A stretch of DNA of 64,000 nucleotides, from positions 213,335-277,334 of the forward strand of contig JAAVIC010000033.1 of assembly GCA_014799385.1 (NCBI GenBank). The letters are read 5' to 3'. The translations under genes were made by a program, and so were the position numbers. Under the pieces are notes generated by a model. That model had not been told where the DNA came from. It saw only the letters and a program-made list of their open reading frames with translations, and did not search any database. Of this stretch, positions 51,657-58,495 are shown in pieces. The stretch's first letter is position 1, and every line of letters starts with the position of its first letter. This DNA comes from Oscillospiraceae bacterium (GTDB lineage: Bacteria > Bacillota > Clostridia > Oscillospirales > Ruminococcaceae).

Positions 51657-52902
51657 TTTCCGAGTTTTCCTCCTTTCCGTATGCCGCGCCCGCCATATTC
51701 AGCGGACACATATTTCCGTTCACAAGATACAGGTTGCCGCCCAATTCATCTGGGATCAAATCAAGGTTTTCAAGTTTTCTCACATCATTCGGCGACATAA
51801 ATCCGTTGTTTATTCCCGTTGCGTAGCCGTTCATCCGGCTTTCGTAATCACCCCGCAGAAGCCCGTCAACATTGAATTTTGCAAAATATTTCTTCTTTTC
51901 ATTCGGAGTAAGCAAGGCGCGGTTTATGGACTGCTCCCATCTTGTTATCCATGGATCGAGAGTGTATTTCACAAACTCCAGGCTCTGCTGTTCGATGTTG
52001 GAAAAGCTGGATCTTTCCAAATCCCCAACCATATGCGGCGGAACTCTGAAAATTCTCGCGATCTCATCGATCTGGAATTTGCGTGTTTCCAAAAACTGCG
52101 CTTTATTCGGAGAAATAGAAATAGGAGAGTACTTCATACCCTCCTCAAGAACTGCTACTTTTCCTGAATTTGCTGTGCCGCCGAATGTCTTGTTCCAACT
52201 CTCGCGGATCTTATCCGGGTCTTTGAGCGTGCCGGGATGTTCAAGAACACCGCTCGATGCCGCTCCATTTGCAAAAAACTTACTGCCGTATTCCTCTGCG
52301 GCTATTGAAAGCCCGATAGCGTTTTTCGCCATTGCGATGGGACTGTAACCGACCAATCCGTCAAATCCCAAACCGGGGATATGCAAAACATCGGCAGATG
52401 ACAGCTTTACTGTATTTCCTTTCAGGGTTTTGGGGTCATCTGCGCCCACCAAATACTCATAATACAGCCGACCGTTTTCATTGCGGTCCACTGTCATTCT
52501 GTCTGGCATCAGCGGATACAATGCCGTAATTTCTCCCTTGCCGTTGCGGATTATCTGCGCGTATGCATTGCCCCACAAAAGCAAGTGCGTCATCAGCGTT
52601 TCACGGAACACGAACGAAGTCATTTCAGTATTCGGCTCATCGTGCAATAAGAAATACAGCGGGTGATCTGTCGCTTTGGCTTTATTGCCGTCCTCGCCGT
52701 ATTTATAAAAATGCAGCGGCAGACTTGCCACCGCTTCGGAAAGAATACGGACGCATGAATACACTGTTGTTATCTGCATAGCGGAGCGCTCGTTGACGCG
52801 CTTCCCGCTTGAGGAATTCCCCCAATAAAACGCATACTGTGAACCGCTTGTTCTATTTTTAGGTCTATCCCTTGAACGAAACAATCCGCTTAAAAATCCC
52901 AT
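51622..52902 (-). CDS. Portal protein, HK97 type
   Basis: A 426-residue portal. It begins MGFLSGLFRSRDRPKNRTSG and contains QITTVYSCVRILSEAVASLP, LHIPGLGFDGLVGYSPIAMA and FRVPPHMVGDLERSSFSNIE, the standard HK97 portal motifs. The last residues are Glu-rich. AGGAGG site upstream. Confidence 0.95.
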   Translation of the reverse strand: MGFLSGLFRSRDRPKNRTSGSQYAFYWGNSSSGKRVNERSAMQITTVYSCVRILSEAVASLPLHFYKYGEDGNKAKATDHPLYFLLHDEPNTEMTSFVFRETLMTHLLLWGNAYAQIIRNGKGEITALYPLMPDRMTVDRNENGRLYYEYLVGADDPKTLKGNTVKLSSADVLHIPGLGFDGLVGYSPIAMAKNAIGLSIAAEEYGSKFFANGAASSGVLEHPGTLKDPDKIRESWNKTFGGTANSGKVAVLEEGMKYSPISISPNKAQFLETRKFQIDEIARIFRVPPHMVGDLERSSFSNIEQQSLEFVKYTLDPWITRWEQSINRALLTPNEKKKYFAKFNVDGLLRGDYESRMNGYATGINNGFMSPNDVRKLENLDLIPDELGGNLYLVNGNMCPLNMAGAAYGKEENSENEEVLELEKRR

Positions 52903-52914
52903 TGCATATCCTCC

Positions 52915-54516
52915 CTAAATAAACAAGATCCCTCGGCTGTCATACACGCTTTCCGAAGAGGAACTTCCGCACCGGACAGCTCTGCCAAGAGCCATAATCG
53001 CCGCAATTGCGCCATCGATTTTCTCCGTGGATTTTTCCTTGTCAGCTTTGATATTCCCCGCCGGATCGGTACGAATGAAGATGTTGTCCATATTCCAACG
53101 AAGCACGGGATTGCCGCCGTGCGCGATCTTCTGCTCGAGAGTTAGCTTCATCAGTTCTTTGGTGGGCGGCGACATATCCTTGAAACCCTGTCCGAACGGA
53201 ACTACCGTAAAGCCCATATTCTCCAGGTTCTGCACCATCTGAACAGCGCCCCAGCGGTCAAACGCTATCTCACGAATGTTGAAACGCTCACCAAGCCGCT
53301 CAATATATTTCTCGATAAATCCGTAATGAACAACATTTCCCTCTGTTGTCTGAATATATCCTTTCCTTGCCCACACATCATAAGGAACATGATCACGATT
53401 CACACGAAGTTCAAGAGTTTCTTCCGGAAGCCAGAAGTATGGCAGAATTTGAAATTTTTCACTTTCATTGATTGGTGGGAACACAAGCACAAACGCTGTA
53501 ATATCCGTAGTAGACGAAAGGTCAAGCCCGCCGTAGCAGACCCGGCCTTCCAAATCATCTTCATTCACCGCAAACGCGCATTTATCCCACTTTTCCATTG
53601 GCATCCAACGAACCGCTTGCTTTACCCATTGGTTCAAACGAAGCTGTCTGAAAGAGTTTTCCTCACCGGGGTTTTGCTTTGCGCTTTCGCAAGCGGCTTT
53701 TACTTTATCTATGCCTATCGTTTCACCAAGCGAGGGGTTTGATTTTTTCCAGACTTTCGGATCGGTCCAATCCTCCGAATCATCAGCACCAAAAATAACC
53801 GGATAAAATGTTGAATCGATTTTTCGTCCGGCAATAATATCCTCAGCCTTTTGATGAGTTTCGTAGCAGATACTGTTGGTATCCGTTCCTGCAGTTGTGA
53901 TAAGAAAATACAGCGGCTGCATTCTCGCATCGCCGCTGCCCTTTGTCATAACGTCAAACAATTTACGATTCGGCTGAGTGTGCAGCTCATCGAAAACCAC
54001 TCCGTGTATGTTAAACCCGTGCTTTGAATAAGCCTCGGCGCTCAATACTTGATAAAAGCTGTTTGTCGGCAGATAAATTATCCGCTTTGCCGCCGTGAGG
54101 ATTTTCACCCGCTTTGAAAGTGCCGGACACATTCGCACCATATCCGCCGCTACATCAAATACGATAGCCGCCTGCTGTCTGTCGGCGGCACAGCCGTACA
54201 CCTCGGCGCGTTCCTCGCCGTCACCGCAGCAAAGCAAAAGAGCGACCGCCGCAGCGAGTTCGCTCTTTCCGTTCTTTTTTGGGATCTCAATGTATGCTGT
54301 GTTGAACTGCCGATAGCCGTTCGGCTTGATGATACCGAACAAGTCGCGGATTATCTGCTCCTGCCAATCGATAAGCTCGAACGGTTTTCCCGCCCATGTG
54401 CCTTTGGTGTGGCAAAGACACTCGATGAAATCTACGGCATAGTCGGCTTTTTCCTCATCGTATTTTGAGGTTTTTGCCTTGAACTTTGTCGGCCTGTATT
54501 TTTTCAGTTTTCTCAA
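52915..54516 (-). CDS. Terminase large subunit
   Basis: A ~533-residue packaging motor. The ATPase has YIEIPKKNGKSELAAAVALL (Walker A-like) and the nearby VVFDELHTQPNR; the nuclease domain has GGLDLSSTTDITAFVLVFPP and the C-terminal DKEKSTEKIDGAIAAIMALG. No ATG is well placed: TTG at 54516 follows GGTGGTGAG; a TTG at 54531 is possible. It is separated from the small terminase by ~7.7 kb, an unusual gap. Confidence 0.92.
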   Translation of the reverse strand: MRKLKKYRPTKFKAKTSKYDEEKADYAVDFIECLCHTKGTWAGKPFELIDWQEQIIRDLFGIIKPNGYRQFNTAYIEIPKKNGKSELAAAVALLLCCGDGEERAEVYGCAADRQQAAIVFDVAADMVRMCPALSKRVKILTAAKRIIYLPTNSFYQVLSAEAYSKHGFNIHGVVFDELHTQPNRKLFDVMTKGSGDARMQPLYFLITTAGTDTNSICYETHQKAEDIIAGRKIDSTFYPVIFGADDSEDWTDPKVWKKSNPSLGETIGIDKVKAACESAKQNPGEENSFRQLRLNQWVKQAVRWMPMEKWDKCAFAVNEDDLEGRVCYGGLDLSSTTDITAFVLVFPPINESEKFQILPYFWLPEETLELRVNRDHVPYDVWARKGYIQTTEGNVVHYGFIEKYIERLGERFNIREIAFDRWGAVQMVQNLENMGFTVVPFGQGFKDMSPPTKELMKLTLEQKIAHGGNPVLRWNMDNIFIRTDPAGNIKADKEKSTEKIDGAIAAIMALGRAVRCGSSSSESVYDSRGILFI

Positions 54517-54578
54517 GTTCTCACCACCCAATATAAAAAAGCGGAACTCCCGCCCCGCTTTCTCTTATAAAATCCGCC

Positions 54579-54773
54579 TTAGAAATGCTTTGCAATCTCC
54601 TCGTACTCTCTTTTCAGTCTGCAAAAATCCTGTGCGATGCACTGTCTGCGGAAAGCGTTCTTGCAGGCCTTGCCCTCGCGCTCCAGCTTGTCAAGCTCCG
54701 CCATTCTTTTGGTGAGGACCTCGATCTCATTGCCCTCAAGCGCATCTTTTAAATCCTTTTCAAATCTTGTCAT
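54579..54773 (-). CDS. Small phage protein, 64 aa
   Basis: A charged helical protein (MTRFEKDLKDALEGNEIEVL, then RMAELDKLEREGKACKNAFR). It has AGGAGG upstream and its own copy of the shared prophage promoter. It precedes the terminase large gene. Function unknown; it could be a small packaging or regulatory protein. Confidence 0.75.
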   Translation of the reverse strand: MTRFEKDLKDALEGNEIEVLTKRMAELDKLEREGKACKNAFRRQCIAQDFCRLKREYEEIAKHF

Positions 54774-54826
54774 TTTTATATCCTCCGTTTTTTGTTTTCC
54801 GTAAGGCTTTCCCTTTCGGTATGTGT

Positions 54827-54855
54827 ATATTAACTCTAAAACGGATAAATAGCAA
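54827..54855 (-). promoter_or_regulatory. Shared prophage promoter, copy A
   Basis: TTGCTA (54850-54855), 17-base spacer with ATCCGTTTTAGAGT, TAATAT (54827-54832). Identity with copy B (56706-56734) extends over ~70 bases, including the leader and ribosome site. Confidence 0.8.
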
Positions 54856-54908
54856 GCGGTATTTGAATAATAAATTACACAAATATCCGCCCGCCAAATA
54901 TGTGTATA

Positions 54909-55109
54909 TTATGCCCGCATCGAACGATGCATGGCATTCAATATCTGTTCTTGCTCCTCGGATTTCACACCGATGCTTTCAAGAGCTTCTCTCGTTCCGC
55001 AGTCGGAACAGATAGGAGAATTATCGGCTCTTGAAAGCGCGGGAACTCCACAGTACGACTTCCCGCATTTCGGACAAACCCTAATCCTTATATTTGCGCT
55101 TTCTTTCAT
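54909..55109 (-). CDS. Small zinc-ribbon protein, 66 aa
   Basis: A short protein with two Cys pairs, RVCPKCGKSYC and ICSDCG, typical of a zinc ribbon, followed by a helical tail (EEQEQILNAMHRSMRA). ATG at 55109 follows GGAGGG and overlaps the end of the GGCT gene by 29 bases. Likely part of the amidoligase module by position; role unknown. Confidence 0.72.
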   Translation of the reverse strand: MKESANIRIRVCPKCGKSYCGVPALSRADNSPICSDCGTREALESIGVKSEEQEQILNAMHRSMRA

Positions 55110-55569
55110 CAAGCACCCTCCTGACACGCTCCAAAGTGCGTTTTAAAATCCGTTTGTCAAAACCGAAATCCGCATAACCCTGCAGACACGTTTGAACGTA
55201 TGTCTCACTCGGCAAACCGAGTTCACTATCCTCGTTCATAAAATAGTAAAATGCCCTTTTACCAGACGTTTTCCCGTCATGTAATGAAGTCACGTTGACT
55301 GTGATTTCGGCCTTGAAGTAAAATCTTGGGTAACCCTCGTAGCGATCCAGAGCCGCTTCATCAGCGGCTGTGACCTCCCAGACACCCACAGGAACCTTAC
55401 TGCCGATTTTCGGCTCGATGGTAAGGTAAAAACCACTGTTGCTGCCCCTAAATGTCAGCACGTTGTTTTCAATAATCGCAGTACCAACAGGCTTTGCATT
55501 CGGACAGCGAAACCTCATTTGTTCCATGTTGAGGTTACTCCCGTATGCTAAATAGTATCGTTTTGCCAT
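55081..55569 (-). CDS. Gamma-glutamylcyclotransferase (GGCT/AIG2-like)
   Basis: A 162-residue GGCT-fold enzyme: RYYLAYGSNLNMEQMRFRCP with the YGSN loop, LTFRGSNSGFYLTIEP, and ALDRYEGYPRFYF with the catalytic Glu. The family cleaves gamma-glutamyl or isopeptide links with cyclisation. It is encoded after an amidoligase, a pairing described for predicted phage peptide-tagging systems (Iyer, Aravind and colleagues): one enzyme makes a peptide link and the other removes it. Its start lies 131 bases after the amidoligase. Confidence 0.88.
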   Translation of the reverse strand: MAKRYYLAYGSNLNMEQMRFRCPNAKPVGTAIIENNVLTFRGSNSGFYLTIEPKIGSKVPVGVWEVTAADEAALDRYEGYPRFYFKAEITVNVTSLHDGKTSGKRAFYYFMNEDSELGLPSETYVQTCLQGYADFGFDKRILKRTLERVRRVLDERKRKYKD

Positions 55570-55606
55570 TCAAATCGATCCTTTCAAAAGGGTTTGATTT
55601 GCTATG

Positions 55607-55670
55607 GCGGCTTAAGCCGCTCGTGAAAAGCACCCTTCTACCACCTAAAGACCTCCGAAGAGGTCGGTGG
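55607..55670 (-). other. Structured intergenic RNA between amidoligase and GGCT genes
   Basis: On the minus strand a CCACC/GGTGG outer stem encloses a perfect GACCTC-TTCG-GAGGTC hairpin (a stable UUCG tetraloop), at 55641-55670. A 14-base palindrome GCGGCTTAAGCCGC follows at 55607-55620. No T tract follows, so this is not a simple terminator; it may set the relative amounts of the two enzymes by RNA processing or attenuation. Confidence 0.55.
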
Positions 55671-55699
55671 GAGGTATAAGGCTACCTTCCTTGATTCCT

Positions 55700-56650
55700 T
55701 CAAGCGGCTCTCCTGCCGTTTCGGAATGCGGTGTCGCCATCAAGCCGCTTAGTAAGTATTTCTCTCGCCGTTGCAAATTCATCACCGATGAATCCGAGCC
55801 TTAAAAGCCAGGTTCTCATCGCGTATTTGGGGTTCTCGGTTTGCTGGGGTTTCGGACTTGCAGTCTTGACCTCTTTCGCCATTTGGGAAAGCGCCAGGCA
55901 AAGCTGAATGTAACTCTTGAGCTGTCCCGCATGAAGCCCATTCTGCTTACCATCGGATGGCGCATCAAATTGGAAAAGCCTGAATTCTACCGTACCCTTT
56001 GTAAAGGTAGCGTGTAGGTTAAGCATATGGTATCGGCTGTCATTGTAGTGTTGGTTTCTGCCGTAGTCCGCGCCCTGTGTACCGTACCAAATGTCCGCAA
56101 GCTGTGCCATTGTTGCCGGCTTATTCCGGTTGAGTTTCGCCAGGAAGTTCGGATCTACCGTTTTGCAGTAGCGGCTCATTCGGCGGCTGTCAAGGTCGAG
56201 CGCACTTGCTAAAAGGGTTTCGTGGCTTGCCATAATGTTCGCTAAATTCCGCAGGGTCTGCGCTGTGTGACCCTTTGCTCCGATGTGGATATGAACTCCG
56301 CATCCCCTTGTCGCATCGCTTTTTGCACCCGCTTTGCGAAGTCTGCGTATCAATTCCTGCAAGATCTCGATGTCCGAGTAGGTAAGTATCGGTGTAACCA
56401 ATTCGCATTTCTTGCTGTCATCACCGTGAATGCTGACATCCTTCTGGAATTTCCACTCGCGTCCATCGCTATCCCAAGCCGACCATGTGCAGTAGCCGTT
56501 GCGGTTGTCGGTGTATTCGAAGCGGTTCGTTCCGAGGAAATCCGCCGCGATCCGCGCCGCGTTCTCACGGGTGATGCTGTTCATTTCGACCTCGACCCCG
56601 ATAGTCTGATTTTTCATTTCTTCAACCTGTCTTGCTGTTTTCTCGCTCAT
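55700..56650 (-). CDS. Amidoligase family protein
   Basis: A 316-residue glutamine-synthetase-like amidoligase. Motifs in order: QTIGVEVEMNSITRENAARI, REWKFQKDVSIHG, CELVTPILTYSD, RGCGVHIHIGAKGHTAQTLR and GTVEFRLFQF. The C-terminal ~55 residues (KYAMRTWLLRLGFIGDEF and on) form a second domain that is repeated at the end of the protein encoded two genes upstream. ATG at 56650 has GGAGG upstream; the longer open frame to 56818 runs through a promoter. Predicted to form amide or peptide bonds on a protein or small substrate. Confidence 0.88.
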   Translation of the reverse strand: MSEKTARQVEEMKNQTIGVEVEMNSITRENAARIAADFLGTNRFEYTDNRNGYCTWSAWDSDGREWKFQKDVSIHGDDSKKCELVTPILTYSDIEILQELIRRLRKAGAKSDATRGCGVHIHIGAKGHTAQTLRNLANIMASHETLLASALDLDSRRMSRYCKTVDPNFLAKLNRNKPATMAQLADIWYGTQGADYGRNQHYNDSRYHMLNLHATFTKGTVEFRLFQFDAPSDGKQNGLHAGQLKSYIQLCLALSQMAKEVKTASPKPQQTENPKYAMRTWLLRLGFIGDEFATAREILTKRLDGDTAFRNGRRAA

Positions 56651-56705
56651 TGTATTGTCCTCCGTTTTTTCGTTTTCTGTAGGGCTTTTCCCTTTCGGTA
56701 ACTGT

Positions 56706-56734
56706 ATATTAACTCTAAAACGGATAAATAGCAA
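56706..56734 (-). promoter_or_regulatory. Shared prophage promoter, copy B (amidoligase)
   Basis: TTGCTA (56729-56734), 17-base spacer, TAATAT (56706-56711). Nearly identical to copy A. Confidence 0.8.
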
Positions 56735-56786
56735 GCGGTTTTCGGACAATATATTGCACGAAAAACACACGGCGGTCTTGTGTATT

Positions 56787-57011
56787 TTAGCCGTTGATTT
56801 TTCTAACCTTATCCACACCGAGAATTACATTCAAACTCGACCCGTTGTCCCAATGAACAAGCAGATTTCCGATATCGTCAACTCCTTGAACCGTTCCCTT
56901 TGTGCCTTTTGGCGGGGCTTGAAAATCGTCCATCGAAACAAGTTCCACGCGACAGCCGGCAGGAAACTCGGCGCGGTATTTTTCGATCTGTTCCTTAGTC
57001 GGGATTCTCAT
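56787..57011 (-). CDS. DUF4314-like small protein
   Basis: A 74-residue protein: MRIPTKEQIEKYRAEFPAGC, RVELVSMDDFQAPPKGTKGT, VQGVDDIGNLLVHWDNGSSL. This matches DUF4314, a small SH3-like phage protein of unknown role. ATG at 57011 has GGAGGTG upstream; it overlaps the preceding gene by 17 bases. Confidence 0.85.
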   Translation of the reverse strand: MRIPTKEQIEKYRAEFPAGCRVELVSMDDFQAPPKGTKGTVQGVDDIGNLLVHWDNGSSLNVILGVDKVRKING

Positions 57012-57681
57012 CGACCGCACCTCCGTTCTTAAATGCACTTGACCCCGTGAGATTTCTCAACAGTACTTTGCGTTCCTCCTTAAACTCCGCGCCAATGAAC
57101 CCAAGCCGCAGAAGGAAGCACCGAAAAGCGTACTTCTCGTTATCCACTTCCTTTTCCTTTGCGGAAACGTTTTTCACCGCTTTGCTCATCTCGCAGAGCG
57201 CAGAAATAAAATGTGTATATGCCTTAGCCGAATCGCCGTCAACTGCTCCAAACCACGGAAACGAAACCGTTTCCTCAGATGCTTTGATCGGCAGATCATC
57301 CACTCCGAGAGCTTTTTTAATAAGTGTTCCTTTGGCTGATATCAGCTTTTCAAGGTTTTCTACGTTCACACATTCTTTCGGAACTTCCACCGTCAAACCG
57401 GGATTCGTATCCTGCACAGCGGGTGCCGGCTGAACCATGCCAATACTTATGCCCGAAACCTTGACGGGAGTAAACCCGCGTTCCTCAAGCGTTTTCAGAA
57501 GTGCGTTCCCGTCAACCGTAGCTCCGAGAACAAGCTCGCCGTTCAGTGTAAGGGAATTGTCACCGATTTTGTATGCCTTAGTGACAACTCCGAGATACTG
57601 CGGCTCGGTGTTCAAGATCTCGCTGAGTGCCTTTACAAGCGGCTTGCGTTCTGAGCCTTTCAAGTTAAAGTCAAAAATCAT
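56995..57681 (-). CDS. Phage protein sharing a C-terminal domain with the amidoligase
   Basis: A 228-residue protein. The N-terminal part is soluble and mixed (MIFDFNLKGSERKPLVKALS; LGVVTKAYKIGDNSLTLNGE) and resembles proteins annotated as virulence-related in clostridial phages. The C-terminal ~56 residues (KYAFRCFLLRLGFIGAEF, then LTGSSAFKNG) match the amidoligase C-terminus closely. ATG at 57681 has GGAGG; upstream is copy C of the shared promoter. Confidence 0.82.
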   Translation of the reverse strand: MIFDFNLKGSERKPLVKALSEILNTEPQYLGVVTKAYKIGDNSLTLNGELVLGATVDGNALLKTLEERGFTPVKVSGISIGMVQPAPAVQDTNPGLTVEVPKECVNVENLEKLISAKGTLIKKALGVDDLPIKASEETVSFPWFGAVDGDSAKAYTHFISALCEMSKAVKNVSAKEKEVDNEKYAFRCFLLRLGFIGAEFKEERKVLLRNLTGSSAFKNGGAVDENPD

Positions 57682-57712
57682 TTTCAAATCCTCCTTTTGA
57701 TTTGGTAGTGTC

Positions 57713-57741
57713 ATATTAACTCTACTCGGCGCAAATTGCAA
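57713..57741 (-). promoter_or_regulatory. Shared prophage promoter, copy C
   Basis: TTGCAA (57736-57741), 17-base spacer ending AGTAGAGT, TAATAT (57713-57718). More diverged than A and B in the spacer. Confidence 0.72.
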
Positions 57742-57772
57742 GCGGTTTTCTTACATTCTGCATAATGCACAA

Positions 57773-58117
57773 TCAGCTTTGTGTACTATTCGGATGGAAG
57801 ATTTGCACAGGCACACCCATTTTCTTACAGTTGTCTATGACAAATTTAGTTCCATGAGATTTCCCATCCCAGAACGCAAGAACCAAGTCGGCATATTCGA
57901 TTATGGTAATGTTTCGTTTCAGCGGTGCTGAACGACCGTACTTATCGTATTCCGGCAAAAACTCGGTGAGCTTTAACCCGTGCGACAATGCGTACTCCCT
58001 CGCGGAGCTGTCCACTCCCCGTGCACCGCCGGATACTATCTCGGTGATGCCTTCGGGGAGATATCTGCCTAAATCCGAAACCGTCAGTCCTCTTGAACCA
58101 ATTACTGCAACTTTCAT
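57773..58117 (-). CDS. SLOG-domain/DUF2493-like protein
   Basis: A 114-residue Rossmann-like protein: MKVAVIGSRGLTVSDLGRYL, ITEIVSGGARGVDSSAREYA, YADLVLAFWDGKSHGTKFVI. The G-S-R-G and G-G-A-R-G-V-D loops are those of SLOG nucleotide-sensing domains (YspA/DUF2493). Such proteins may bind nucleotides or ADP-ribose derivatives in conflict systems. It is divergent from the ribbon-helix-helix gene; the palindromes between them likely control both. Confidence 0.88.
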   Translation of the reverse strand: MKVAVIGSRGLTVSDLGRYLPEGITEIVSGGARGVDSSAREYALSHGLKLTEFLPEYDKYGRSAPLKRNITIIEYADLVLAFWDGKSHGTKFVIDNCKKMGVPVQIFHPNSTQS

Positions 58118-58143
58118 AATTACTTCTCCTTATGTAAATGTTA

Positions 58144-58213
58144 TAGATATACAGTATATCTACATATTACATTATACCACACTTCAATGATAAAATGAAT
58201 ATACAATATATCC
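58144..58213. promoter_or_regulatory. Divergent promoter region with two operator-like palindromes
   Basis: A perfect 19-base palindrome, TAGATATACAGTATATCTA (58144-58162), and a related imperfect copy, GAATATACAATATATCC (58197-58213), have centres 52 bases apart. A minus-strand TATAAT (58171-58176) and a plus-strand TAAAAT (58191-58196) lie between them. The ribbon-helix-helix protein encoded at 58231 is the obvious candidate to bind both. Confidence 0.68.
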
Positions 58214-58230
58214 AAAAAGGAGAAAAATTT

Positions 58231-58440
58231 ATGGCAATTAAAAGCGTATCTATACGAATTGAAGAGGAAATGCTGAAAAAGTTCGGTTATGTAGCCGACT
58301 ATGAAGGACGTTCCGTCAACAGCCACATTTTGGCGCTTATTCGGAGAGAGATTAAAAAATTTGAGAAGGAAAACGGCACTATCGACATAACCGGTGAAAT
58401 ACCGCCGGAGCTCAACATCAAGCTCACTCGTAAGAATTGA
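58231..58440 (+). CDS. Ribbon-helix-helix (Arc-type) DNA-binding protein
   Basis: A 69-residue protein that opens MAIKSVSIRIEEEMLKKFGY, the beta strand and first helix of an Arc/CopG fold, then GRSVNSHILALIRREIKKFE. The C-terminal tail is unstructured. It is the only plus-strand gene within the prophage apart from the insertion sequence. AAGGAG site upstream. It could be an autoregulator or the antitoxin of a lost pair. Confidence 0.87.
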   Translation: MAIKSVSIRIEEEMLKKFGYVADYEGRSVNSHILALIRREIKKFEKENGTIDITGEIPPELNIKLTRKN

Positions 58441-58495
58441 AATACACGATCCCCGCAAGAACGAAAACCACGCACGGCAAAGCCACTCCATTGCC

